A stretch of DNA of 64,000 nucleotides from UBA6115 sp050952935 (lineage in GTDB: Bacteria; Bacillota; Clostridia; Christensenellales; Aristaeellaceae): contig JBMNLS010000001.1 of the NCBI GenBank assembly GCA_050952935.1, positions 62,001 to 126,000 on the forward strand. Direction: 5' to 3'. The notes under the pieces were generated by a model. The model saw nothing but the letters and a program-made list of their open reading frames with translations, was not told where the DNA came from and did no database searches. Position 1 is the stretch's first letter; each line of letters opens with the position of its first letter. A program made the translations under genes and the position numbers. Below are positions 31,669-40,057 of this stretch, piece by piece.

Positions 31669-33516
31669 TTAAGTCTTCTCAAACTGGCTTTCATACAGCG
31701 CTTTATACCGCCCATCCTGGGCGATGAGCTCATCATGGCTGCCCATTTCGGCGATGTTGCCATCGTGCATGACCAGGATGAGATCGGCCTCCCGGATGGT
31801 GGAAAGGCGGTGGGCGATGACAAAGCTGGTGCGGCCCTGCATGAGGAAGCTCATGGCGTCCCGGATGCGCTGCTCGGTGAGGGTATCCACATTGCTGGTG
31901 GCCTCGTCCAGAATCAGCAGGGGCTTATCGGCCAGCACGGCCCGGGCGATGGTGAGGAGCTGCTTTTGCCCGGCGGAGATGTTGTCGGCCTCCTCGTTGA
32001 TCACCATGTCATAGCCGCCTGGCAGGGCGCGGATGAAGTGGTCGGCGTGGGCCAGCTTGGCGGCCTGGATCACCTCCTCATCCGTGGCCTCAGGCCTGCC
32101 GTAGCGGATGTTTTCCATCACGGAGCCAGAAAAGAGCCAGGTGTCCTGCAGCACCATGCCGAAGGGTTTGCGGGCTTCCTGGCGGGAATAATCCCTCAGG
32201 TCCTTGCCGTCCAGGGTGATGCGGCCGCTTTGGGGATCATAAAAGCGCATGAGGAGCTTGACCAGGGTGGTTTTTCCGGAGCCTGTTTCCCCCACGATGG
32301 CGCAGGTATTCCCGGGCTGCACGCACACGGAAAAGCCCTTGATCACAGGCGTCTGCGGGTCATAGCCAAACACCAGATCCTCAAAGCAAACGCGGCCCTT
32401 GACCTCGCCCATTACGGGGCTGTTTTCCGGCTCAACCTCCTCTTCCTCATTCAGAAAGGCAAAGACACGCTCGGCGGCGGCGGCCATGGTCTGCACCTGG
32501 CCCATCACCTGGGCCATTTGGGACAGGGGCATGGTGAAATTGCGCACATACTGGATGAAGGCCAGGATATCCCCTACGGCGATGCGGCCGCCGGCAGCCT
32601 GGGCGGCGCCCAGCACCACCACCAGCAGGTAGGCAAGGTTGCTGAAAATCTGCATGATGGGCTGCATGAGGCCGGAGAAGAACTGGCTTTTCCAGTTGCT
32701 GTTGAAAAGCCGCTCGTTTTTTTCCTCAAAAGAGGAGATGGCGACGGCCTCCTGGCGGAAGGCCTGCACCACGTCGTGCCCGGCGTAGGATTCCTCCACC
32801 TGGCCGGAAATATCCCCCAGGATATCCTGCTGGGCGCGGAAGAACTTCTGGGATTTTTTAAAGATTAGGCCGATGATGAGCGTGGACAGCGGCACCACCA
32901 GCACCACCAGGAGGGTGAGCAGGGGGCTGATGGTGAGCATCATGATGGCCACCCCGATCACCGTTGCGATGCCCGAGATCACCTCCGTAAAGACGGCGGT
33001 GATGTTCTGCACCACCGAGTCCACATCGTTGGTCACCCGGGAGAGCACATCCCCCACGGTGGTTTTTTCATAATAGGCCAGGGGCACCCGGTGAATTTTC
33101 TCGCCGATGTCCTGGCGCAGGCTGCGGCCCAGCTGGTTGGACGCGTCTGCCCCCAGGCGGAACATGATGTGGGCAAACAGGCTGCTCATCAGATACAACC
33201 CCACCAACAGCAGCAGGGTGCGGGCGATGGCGGAAAAGTCAATGCCCCCGGTGCCCTGCACCTTGCGCATCACACCGTTAAAAATCTCCGTGGTGGCGTC
33301 GCCCAGCACCTTGGGGCCAAAGATGGTGATGGCGGCGCTGGCGGCGGACAAAAGGGCGGCCAGCCGCAGCTGCCATTTCCAGGGGCTAAGGCGCTGGAGC
33401 AGTTTTTTGATGCTGCCCTTAAAATCCTTGGCCTTTTCCACCGGGCCCATGCCGCGGCCGCCATGACCGCCGCGGGGACGGCTGATGTGCCGCTGGTTTT
33501 GACGGTTTTCAGACAA
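31669..33516 (-). CDS. ABC exporter half-transporter, consensus ATPase site subunit
   Basis: The 615-residue type-IV ABC exporter has six transmembrane helices (residues ~50-345) and a C-terminal nucleotide-binding domain with Walker A GETGSGKTTL, signature ISAGQKQLL and Walker B LLILDEATSNVD, so it keeps the catalytic glutamate. Its N-terminus is Arg/Gly-rich (QRHISRPRGGHGGRGMG). Its ATG (33516) lies 8 nt inside the 3' end of the partner gene (33509-35671), which makes heterodimer formation very likely. Families of this kind (BmrCD, LmrCD, TM287/288) export drugs or lipids. The substrate is unknown. Confidence 0.95.
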   Translation of the reverse strand: MSENRQNQRHISRPRGGHGGRGMGPVEKAKDFKGSIKKLLQRLSPWKWQLRLAALLSAASAAITIFGPKVLGDATTEIFNGVMRKVQGTGGIDFSAIARTLLLLVGLYLMSSLFAHIMFRLGADASNQLGRSLRQDIGEKIHRVPLAYYEKTTVGDVLSRVTNDVDSVVQNITAVFTEVISGIATVIGVAIMMLTISPLLTLLVVLVVPLSTLIIGLIFKKSQKFFRAQQDILGDISGQVEESYAGHDVVQAFRQEAVAISSFEEKNERLFNSNWKSQFFSGLMQPIMQIFSNLAYLLVVVLGAAQAAGGRIAVGDILAFIQYVRNFTMPLSQMAQVMGQVQTMAAAAERVFAFLNEEEEVEPENSPVMGEVKGRVCFEDLVFGYDPQTPVIKGFSVCVQPGNTCAIVGETGSGKTTLVKLLMRFYDPQSGRITLDGKDLRDYSRQEARKPFGMVLQDTWLFSGSVMENIRYGRPEATDEEVIQAAKLAHADHFIRALPGGYDMVINEEADNISAGQKQLLTIARAVLADKPLLILDEATSNVDTLTEQRIRDAMSFLMQGRTSFVIAHRLSTIREADLILVMHDGNIAEMGSHDELIAQDGRYKALYESQFEKT

Positions 33517-35671
33517 GGTGCGCGCCCCCTTTCTGCATCAGATCGCTCTGTGACAACTGGCTTTTGGCGATTTCCTGATAGGCCGGGCAGGTGACCATGA
33601 GCGCCTCATGGCTGCCTTCTCCCACCAGGCGGCCATTGTCCAGCACCAGGATGCGGTCGGCGTGCATGACCGTGGCGATGCGCTGGGCTACAATCAGCAC
33701 GGTGGCATCCTGAAAATGGCTGCCTAAGGCCCGGCGCACGGCCAGGTCGGTGCGATAATCAAGGGCGGAGAAGGAATCGTCAAACAGCAGCACTTTTGGG
33801 TTTACCGCCAGGGCCCGGGCAATGGACAGCCGCTGTTTCTGCCCGCCGGACACATTGCTGCCGCCCTGGGCGATGTCGCTGTCAAACCCTTCTTCCTTTT
33901 CCAGGATAAAGGGCTCCGCCTGGGCCAGCCGCGCGGCGTTGACCATGTCCTCCCGGCTGATATCCGGGTTGCCATAGGCGATGTTTGCGGCGATGGTGCC
34001 GGAGAAAAGCGCCGCCTGCTGGGGCACATAGCCGATCTGCCCGCGCAGCTCGTGCAGGGAAAGGCTCTTAATATCCACGCCGTCCAGGGTGATCTTGCCT
34101 TCTGTGGGGTCAAAAAAGCGGGGGATCAGCCGCAGCAGGCTTGATTTACCCGCGCCGGTGGCGCCGATGACGGCAGCGGTTTCCCCGGGGCGGATGGTGA
34201 AGCTCAGATCATGAAGCACCTCATCCTCCGAGCCCGGATAGCGGAAGGACACGCCGTGGAAGCCGATTTCCCCCCGCGTCGGGGAAGGCAGGGGAACGGA
34301 GGCGGCGGGGTCCGTGATGCTGGAAGAAGTGGCCAGCACCTCGCTTACCCGCTGGGCGGCCACCTCAGCCCGGGGCAGCATGATGGTGGACATCATGGTG
34401 ATCATCATGAAGGACATGATGATGAGCATGGTGTAGGAGATGAAGGCGATCATATCGCCCACCTGCACACGCCCCAGGTCGATGCCTTTGGCGCCAAACC
34501 ACACGATGAGGACAGAGACGCCGTTCATCAGCAGGATCATCATCGGCATCACATAGCTAATGGAGCGGTTGATGAAGCGGTAAACACCGGTCAGGTCGTC
34601 ATTGGCCTGGGCGAAGCGCCGGGTTTCGTGCTGCTGACGGGAGAAGGCGCGGATCACCGGCACGCCGGTGAGGTTTTCCCGGGCCACCAGGTTCATGCGG
34701 TCAATGAGCTTTTGCAGCATTTTGAATTTGGGGGTGACCACGGCGGCCGTGACGCCCACCAGGGCCGCCATGGCGATGATCGCCACCACGATGATCCAGC
34801 CCATGCCGGTGCGCACGCGCAATACCCGATATATGCCGCCGATGGCCAGGATGGGCGCGTAGAGCATCATGCGCATCATCATCGCCGAGGTTTGCTGCAC
34901 CTGGGTGATGTCGTTGGTGCTTCGCGTGATGAGGGAGGCGGTGGAGAACCGGTTGATCTCAGCCGCTGAAAAGGACAGCACGCGGCTGAACACCCGCTTG
35001 CGCAGGTCCCGGCCAATGCGGGCGGAAGCGCGGGCGGACACCAGGTTGACGCTGAGCGCCGCCGCGCCAAGCAGCGCCGTGATGCCCAGCATTTTAAGCC
35101 CCTGGCTCCAGAGGTAGCGGTTGCGCACGGCGTTCAGGTCAATGCCCTGTGCGGCATAATCCTGCCGCACAAAGGCAATGGCCAGCTGCCGCTCCACCTG
35201 GGCGCTCAGGCCGCCCCGGGCCGCCAGCATGGCGCTGGCCTGGTTGATAAGGGCGTCTTTGTTCAGCACTCCTGCGCGCAGCGCGTTCAGGGCGATCGCC
35301 GCTTCTTTAGGCGCCTTGTCGGAGGAGAGCGCTGCCAGCATGGCCATGGGCAGGGTCATCGCATGCTCCAGCGCCTCCCGGTCGGCATCGCTCAGATCCG
35401 GCCGCAGGGCATACCCGTCGCCTGCGGGCTGATAGGCGGATTCAAACAGCGCCTGCTGCTCCTGATCAAGCAATATCCGCAAATCCTCCGCCGCCCGGCG
35501 GGAAAGGGTATCCGCCACCGGGGAGGCGACGCCGCCCTGCTGCACGCCCACATTCACCAGGGAGGAGGTGTAGGCCGGCAGCGCCAGCGCGCAGCTGGCC
35601 TGAACGATGAGCAGCAGCGCAACGATCAGCATGCTGCGCCATTCAGGCTTCAAAAAGCCAAATATCTTCAA
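33509..35671 (-). CDS. ABC exporter half-transporter, degenerate ATPase site subunit
   Basis: The 720-residue partner begins with a TTG start at 35671 (GAAGGACATACGCG upstream). Between helix 1 and helix 2 it has an extra ~140-residue outside insertion (Gln/Leu/Ala-rich, about residues 40-185), which explains its length. The NBD has Walker A GATGAGKSSL, signature VSGGQKQRLS and Walker B VLLFDDSFSALD, in which the usual catalytic Glu is Asp. That is the hallmark of the degenerate site of heterodimeric exporters. It is the first gene of the two-gene operon. The insertion could bind a ligand or partner outside the membrane. Confidence 0.94.
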   Translation of the reverse strand: MKIFGFLKPEWRSMLIVALLLIVQASCALALPAYTSSLVNVGVQQGGVASPVADTLSRRAAEDLRILLDQEQQALFESAYQPAGDGYALRPDLSDADREALEHAMTLPMAMLAALSSDKAPKEAAIALNALRAGVLNKDALINQASAMLAARGGLSAQVERQLAIAFVRQDYAAQGIDLNAVRNRYLWSQGLKMLGITALLGAAALSVNLVSARASARIGRDLRKRVFSRVLSFSAAEINRFSTASLITRSTNDITQVQQTSAMMMRMMLYAPILAIGGIYRVLRVRTGMGWIIVVAIIAMAALVGVTAAVVTPKFKMLQKLIDRMNLVARENLTGVPVIRAFSRQQHETRRFAQANDDLTGVYRFINRSISYVMPMMILLMNGVSVLIVWFGAKGIDLGRVQVGDMIAFISYTMLIIMSFMMITMMSTIMLPRAEVAAQRVSEVLATSSSITDPAASVPLPSPTRGEIGFHGVSFRYPGSEDEVLHDLSFTIRPGETAAVIGATGAGKSSLLRLIPRFFDPTEGKITLDGVDIKSLSLHELRGQIGYVPQQAALFSGTIAANIAYGNPDISREDMVNAARLAQAEPFILEKEEGFDSDIAQGGSNVSGGQKQRLSIARALAVNPKVLLFDDSFSALDYRTDLAVRRALGSHFQDATVLIVAQRIATVMHADRILVLDNGRLVGEGSHEALMVTCPAYQEIAKSQLSQSDLMQKGGAHLV

Positions 35672-35697
35672 CGCGTATGTCCTTCTTTTTTGGTCAA

Positions 35698-35713
35698 TGT
35701 TTCACGTGGAACA
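35698..35713. promoter_or_regulatory. parS centromere-like site (perfect, inverted)
   Basis: TGTTTCACGTGGAACA is the exact reverse complement of the site at 31581-31596. It lies in the 49-bp gap between the exporter operon and the CorC-type gene. The pair brackets the exporter operon 4.1 kb apart. Confidence 0.92.
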
Positions 35714-35720
35714 ATTTGTC

Positions 35721-37064
35721 TTAAAGGGCTTCCTCCGGCTCCGCATCCCTGCTTTCACGGGTTTTGAGGGTGATCTGCACCGCCTCAATGCGGGTGTTGC
35801 CGGAGCGGAGCACCTTCAGGATAAAGCGCTCGGTTTCCACGGTGGGGGTCTCGCCGGGCTTGGGGATATAGCCCAGGTGCTCAATGATGTAGCCGGCGAT
35901 GGTGTCCGCCTCTTGGGAGGTGATGTCCAGGTCAAAGGCCCGGTTCAGATCAGCCAGGGGGAGGGAGCCCATCAGCACCGCTTCTCGCTCATTGATCATG
36001 GTGAGGGGGCTGGCGTCATCGTCGTCATATTCGTCCCGGATATCCCCCACGATCTCCTCAATCAGGTCCTCCATGGTGACGATGCCGGCCACGCCGCCAA
36101 ACTCGTCCACCAACACCGCCATGTGCTGCTTGGTCTGCTGGAATTTGACAAGCAGCTCATCGGTGTACAGGGTGTCCGGCACAAAAAGGGCGGGGCGGGC
36201 GATGTCCCGCAGCAGCACGGTGCCCTCATTTAAGGCCTGGAGGTTCAGCAGCACATCCTTCACGTGGATGACGCCGATGACGCGGTCCTTCTCCCCCTCA
36301 TACAGGGGGATGCGGGAGTGCAGCTGGGTGAGCAGCAGCTCCATGTTTTTTTCCTGGGGATCCTCCGCGTCCAGCATGTTGGTGTCCACCCGGGGCACCA
36401 TGATCTCCCGCACCAGGCGGCTGTCCAGGGACAGAACCCCCCGCATCATGTTGAACTCGTCCATGTCGATGGCGCCGTCATTGCGGCTGGAGTTGAGCAG
36501 GGCTTTCATCTCCTGCCGGGTGAGCTTTTCCTCTTTTTTGCTGAAATCAATGGGGGTGATTTTTTTGAGCAGGCCCGTGGACGCGTTGAGCAGCCAGATG
36601 AAGGGCCGGAAGGCCGTGCGCAGGCCCAGGATGGCCCCGGCGCTCATCATCGCGTAGGCCTCGGGCACCTGGATGGCCAGCTGCTTGGGATAGAGCTCGC
36701 CCAGCACCAGCGACACATAGGCCACTAAGAAGGTGACGATGATGGTGGCCACGGTTTCAGCCCCGGGGATGCCGCCCAGCACCGGCGCCAGCAGCCCCAC
36801 AAAGGACTGGGAGGCCGAGGCGGAATTGAAAAAGCCCGCCAGGGTGATGCCCACCTGGATCGCGGACAGGAAAGAGTCCGAATCCGAAAGCAGTTTTTGC
36901 ACCTTGCGCGCCCGCTTGTTCCCCTGGTCGGCCAGGTCCTTTATTTTCGCGGGGTTGAGGGAAACGAAAGCCATCTCCGCGCCCGCCAGGAACGCATTGA
37001 CAACCGTCAGGATCAGAATCAGAAGAACGGAACTGAAAATCGATGATCGGCCAGGGTCATCCAT
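35721..37064 (-). CDS. HlyC/CorC (CNNM) family membrane protein with CBS domains
   Basis: ATG 37064 gives 447 residues. An N-terminal DUF21 membrane region (~1-200) has the phrases FLAGAEMAFVSLNPAKIKDL and GITLAGFFNSASASQSFVGL. Then come two CBS repeats (~215-330: REIMVPRVDTNMLDAEDP, then VIGVIHVKDVLL and HMAVLVDEFGGVAGIVTMED) and a CorC_HlyC domain that ends the protein. CNNM-type proteins export Mg2+ or Na+/Mg2+ or control their transport, with nucleotides sensed by the CBS pair. The frame is open further up to 37121, but AAGGAG lies ~13 nt ahead of ATG 37064, so the exact start is uncertain. The parS site lies immediately downstream. Confidence 0.92.
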   Translation of the reverse strand: MDDPGRSSIFSSVLLILILTVVNAFLAGAEMAFVSLNPAKIKDLADQGNKRARKVQKLLSDSDSFLSAIQVGITLAGFFNSASASQSFVGLLAPVLGGIPGAETVATIIVTFLVAYVSLVLGELYPKQLAIQVPEAYAMMSAGAILGLRTAFRPFIWLLNASTGLLKKITPIDFSKKEEKLTRQEMKALLNSSRNDGAIDMDEFNMMRGVLSLDSRLVREIMVPRVDTNMLDAEDPQEKNMELLLTQLHSRIPLYEGEKDRVIGVIHVKDVLLNLQALNEGTVLLRDIARPALFVPDTLYTDELLVKFQQTKQHMAVLVDEFGGVAGIVTMEDLIEEIVGDIRDEYDDDDASPLTMINEREAVLMGSLPLADLNRAFDLDITSQEADTIAGYIIEHLGYIPKPGETPTVETERFILKVLRSGNTRIEAVQITLKTRESRDAEPEEAL

Positions 37065-37252
37065 GCCGGAAACCACACTCCTTCGGTGTTTGATAGGAGG
37101 ATTATACAATCTGCTGAGCATGATTGCAAATAAGGGGGATAAATGCTACTGATATATTTCTCAAGTTCATTGCTTTTTTGTTTGCAAGCATCAAAGTATG
37201 TTAGAATCATTTTAGTATATTTTAGTATGATGAAGAGAGGATTTCAAAAACG

Positions 37253-38146
37253 ATGAGAGTTGAAGGTGTTAAATTTTGTCAGATTCCCATAGATTTTGAA
37301 AAATTAGAATATGCAACGACAGAAGGGCTTTTCATTAAGGAAGCAGTAACTATATCAAATGAAGTTTTTAAAAACATTTTTATATTGCTAAGTGTTAGAG
37401 AGAAACCATGTTTACTAACTTTGGAAGAAGCGATTATTTATGGCTTATTTCTTCGTGCAAACAAATTATTTTGTTCCTTTATAAGATTAACAAATGAGGA
37501 TGACAGTATTGGAGCGATATTTTTATGTAGAGGGATAACGGATAGCCTTATTGATATGATGTATCTAATTAAAAAAGATTCGAAAGAATTGTATGATAGC
37601 TTTGTTCAGCTTCCTTTCTATGATGTAAGAGATCAACTTGAAAAAATAAAGAAAAATCAAGAAACTAATGAACCACAACCAATTGAAAACCGAATGGGAA
37701 AAAGCATATTGGATATGATAAAAAAATCCGGCAAGAATTTCAACATATTGAATGATTTATCGTCTAAAAAAGATAATAAATGGTTCAAAATTGGGATTAA
37801 AGAAAAATTCAAGGAACTGGGCTATGATGAAAAAATGCACTTATTTATGCAAACTAATGTCAATAATGTTATCCATAGTAACTGGGATGTAATATTGAAA
37901 AACCATCTGGAATACAGAGCGGATAATGCATATGAACCAAAACTCAAAGATGTTGCGGTTCGCCCTCAAATGATTCTTTTTATTAACCGTTTTTTGTGTG
38001 AATCTGCATTGAAATTTATTCAATGGGCATTTGTAAACGAAGAAGTACAGGAATATCTTAGTAGAGTGTTTTATGAAAGCCTTGAAAAAATAATTAAAAT
38101 TGATTCAATGCATGAAGACTTTCTCATTGGAAAACAAAAACAATAA
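37253..38146 (+). CDS. AT-rich protein of unknown function (possibly DUF5677-like)
   Basis: The product has 297 residues, ATG 37253 after GAGAGGATTT. It is largely alpha-helical (LTLEEAIIYGLFLRANKLFC, RGITDSLIDMMYLIKKDSKE) with basic stretches (KKNQETNEPQP, KEKFKELGYDEK). The helical pattern around the Arg-Gly-Ile-Thr-Asp-Ser-Leu phrase resembles DUF5677 proteins, but the match is tentative. No membrane or signal segment is clear. Base composition is much more AT-rich than all neighbours on both sides, the gene is alone in its strand direction between two minus-strand genes and has no operon partner: a typical singly transferred gene. The function is unknown. Confidence 0.75.
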   Translation: MRVEGVKFCQIPIDFEKLEYATTEGLFIKEAVTISNEVFKNIFILLSVREKPCLLTLEEAIIYGLFLRANKLFCSFIRLTNEDDSIGAIFLCRGITDSLIDMMYLIKKDSKELYDSFVQLPFYDVRDQLEKIKKNQETNEPQPIENRMGKSILDMIKKSGKNFNILNDLSSKKDNKWFKIGIKEKFKELGYDEKMHLFMQTNVNNVIHSNWDVILKNHLEYRADNAYEPKLKDVAVRPQMILFINRFLCESALKFIQWAFVNEEVQEYLSRVFYESLEKIIKIDSMHEDFLIGKQKQ

Positions 38147-38231
38147 AAACTAGGGCTTTGATATAATATTTTAACTCTAAATCATCATTTTTCTTCAACT
38201 CTAGATTTAGACATTTACAGTTCTTTAAGTG

Positions 38232-39917
38232 TTATGAAAGCTGCACCACCCGCACCCGATAACGCCCGGTGACGGGGTCTTTATCCTCATAATCGCAAAA
38301 GGCCACCCGCTTGCCGTCTGACAGGAAAGCCATGGCCCGGGTGACGCCGGGGGCGCGGGGAAAGAGGGCGGACAGCCTGCGCTTGACCTCGAAAAATCGG
38401 GGATCACGGGCTTTGAGGCAAGGCGGCAGCACGCTGGAGGGCACTGAAGAAAGGCGATCAAGCAGCATTAGATCCCGCAGGATGGCGGCGTGCTCCGGCA
38501 AAAGGGCGCTGAGGGTGTCCAGGATGATGGCGGTGAGCGCGTCCAGGGACAGGGCCTTGCCGTTTTCTTCCTCCGCCTGCGTGATGGCTTCCCCCAGGCG
38601 GAAAAACACCTGGAAGGGCGAAAGCTCCAGGCGGTGGGTGAGATATTTAAGGATGCGGTGAAAGCGGCCGCTGTTGTGCAGTTTGTCCAACGCCCGCTCC
38701 GCGGTGTGCAAGGCGCTCAGATCGTCTTCACCCATCCAGGGGGTGCTGGTGACGGTATAGGGAGGGTGCGGGTCAAAGGTGCAGGGATAGTTTTCCGGCT
38801 CCTCCCGCATGGCGCTGCCGGGGATGAGCTTGAGAAAGCCCAGCTGCAGGGCCTGGGGACCCAGCCGGTAGGCCGCGTCAAAGCTTTGGATGAAGGCGGG
38901 CAGGTTTTCCCCGGTGAGGCCGGCGATCAGATCCAGGTGCACATGGGCCTTGCCGCACTGGAGGAGCTGCCGCACATTGGCCCGGAGCTTTTTCATGTCG
39001 GTTTTCCGGCGCACCCGGGCAAGCGTGGCCTCATTCATGGACTGGAGGCCGATTTCAAACTGAAACAGCCCCTTGGGGGCGGCCGCGATGATCTCAAGCG
39101 TGGAGGCGGCCAGGATGTCGCCCGCGATTTCAAAATGAAAGGTGATGCCGGGGGGAAAGCTGCCGGCCTTTTCCGTCAGACGGCTCAGGATGGCGTCCGC
39201 CCGCCCGCGGTTTACATTGAAGGTGCGGTCAACAAACTTGATGGTTTGAGCGCCCGAAGCGGCCAGCGCCGCCAATTCCTCATACACCCGCTCCAGAGGC
39301 GCGAAGCGGGGGCGGCCCTCCTCCCGCCCGGACAGGCAAAAGGCGCAGCTGAAAGGGCAGCCCCGGCTGGTTTCAATGTAGGCGATGCGGCCACTTAGCT
39401 GGGCGAAATATTCCGGGCAGTAGGGGGAGGGCGGCATGGTCGGGTGGGTGAAGGCGGGGCTTAGGTGATATCCCGCCGCTGTGCGGAAGCACAGCCCCGG
39501 CACCTCTGACAGCTCACCCCGGCCTGAAAGGGCATCCAATAGCCTGGCCAGGGGCAGCTCCCCTTCCCCCGCGATCAGGTAATCAGCCTGGGGGCAGGCG
39601 GTCAGCACCTCCCGGGCGCAGTGGCTGACCTCTGGCCCCCCCAGAACGGTCAGGCATGTGGGCAGGGCGGTTTTTATCAGGGGAATCAGGGCTTTTATCG
39701 CCTGGATGTTCCAGATATAGCAGCACAGCCCCAGCACATCAGGGGCGGTTTCAATCACGCGCCGGGCCACAGCGGTCAACGGCTCATTCACCGTGCCCTC
39801 CACCACCCGGATGGCATACTCCCCTTGCCCATAGGCCACAATGCCCGCCCGCAGGCACCAGGGGGCCAGGGAGGAATGGACATACTGGGAGTTGAGCGCC
39901 GAAAGCGTCACCTTCAT
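38232..39917 (-). CDS. B12-binding-domain radical SAM protein with DUF4080-like C-terminus
   Basis: The 561-residue protein begins with a cobalamin-binding-like Rossmann domain (LSALNSQYVHSSLAPWCLRA ... LTVLGGPEVSHCAREVL). It is followed by a radical SAM barrel with the CxxxCxxC cluster motif in TSRGCPFSCAFCLSGREEGR, and a C-terminal domain like DUF4080. The [4Fe-4S] cluster would cleave S-adenosylmethionine to a radical. Family members act on RNA, cobalamin or small molecules; this one's substrate is unknown. ATG 39917 is favoured over GTG 39920 because GGGAGGAG lies 8 nt upstream. It stands between the AT-rich gene and pepD and is separately transcribed. Confidence 0.92.
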   Translation of the reverse strand: MKVTLSALNSQYVHSSLAPWCLRAGIVAYGQGEYAIRVVEGTVNEPLTAVARRVIETAPDVLGLCCYIWNIQAIKALIPLIKTALPTCLTVLGGPEVSHCAREVLTACPQADYLIAGEGELPLARLLDALSGRGELSEVPGLCFRTAAGYHLSPAFTHPTMPPSPYCPEYFAQLSGRIAYIETSRGCPFSCAFCLSGREEGRPRFAPLERVYEELAALAASGAQTIKFVDRTFNVNRGRADAILSRLTEKAGSFPPGITFHFEIAGDILAASTLEIIAAAPKGLFQFEIGLQSMNEATLARVRRKTDMKKLRANVRQLLQCGKAHVHLDLIAGLTGENLPAFIQSFDAAYRLGPQALQLGFLKLIPGSAMREEPENYPCTFDPHPPYTVTSTPWMGEDDLSALHTAERALDKLHNSGRFHRILKYLTHRLELSPFQVFFRLGEAITQAEEENGKALSLDALTAIILDTLSALLPEHAAILRDLMLLDRLSSVPSSVLPPCLKARDPRFFEVKRRLSALFPRAPGVTRAMAFLSDGKRVAFCDYEDKDPVTGRYRVRVVQLS

Positions 39918-40018
39918 CACGCCGACTCCTCCCTTCTGTTTTGAATATACTATATGACGAAGGTGTGTTTCGTCTATACCGGTGATCGGGCATCAGCCGG
40001 GAGGAATGCTGACAGTAT

Positions 40019-40042
40019 GAAGGCCGCCTTCGGGCGGCCTCC
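40019..40042. terminator. Hairpin downstream of pepD
   Basis: AAGGCCGCC-TTCG-GGCGGCCT forms a stable GC-rich stem with a tetraloop, about 16 nt beyond the pepD stop. On the minus strand it lacks an immediate T-run; on the plus strand a T-run comes ten bases later. Confidence 0.5.
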
Positions 40043-40057
40043 ATGCACATATCTTTT

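Noticed and set aside
31735..32868. 377-codon open frame on the plus strand
   Set aside because: Antisense of the ABC exporter gene, rich in His/Gly/Asp as expected for a mirror frame; no motif.
33091..33594. 167-codon open frame on the plus strand
   Set aside because: Mirror frame of the exporter gene, overlapping both subunits; no coding signal.
36261..36266. Third CACGTG considered as a parS site
   Set aside because: It is inside the CorC-type coding sequence and its flanks (CCTT...GATG) do not match the 16-bp parS palindrome.
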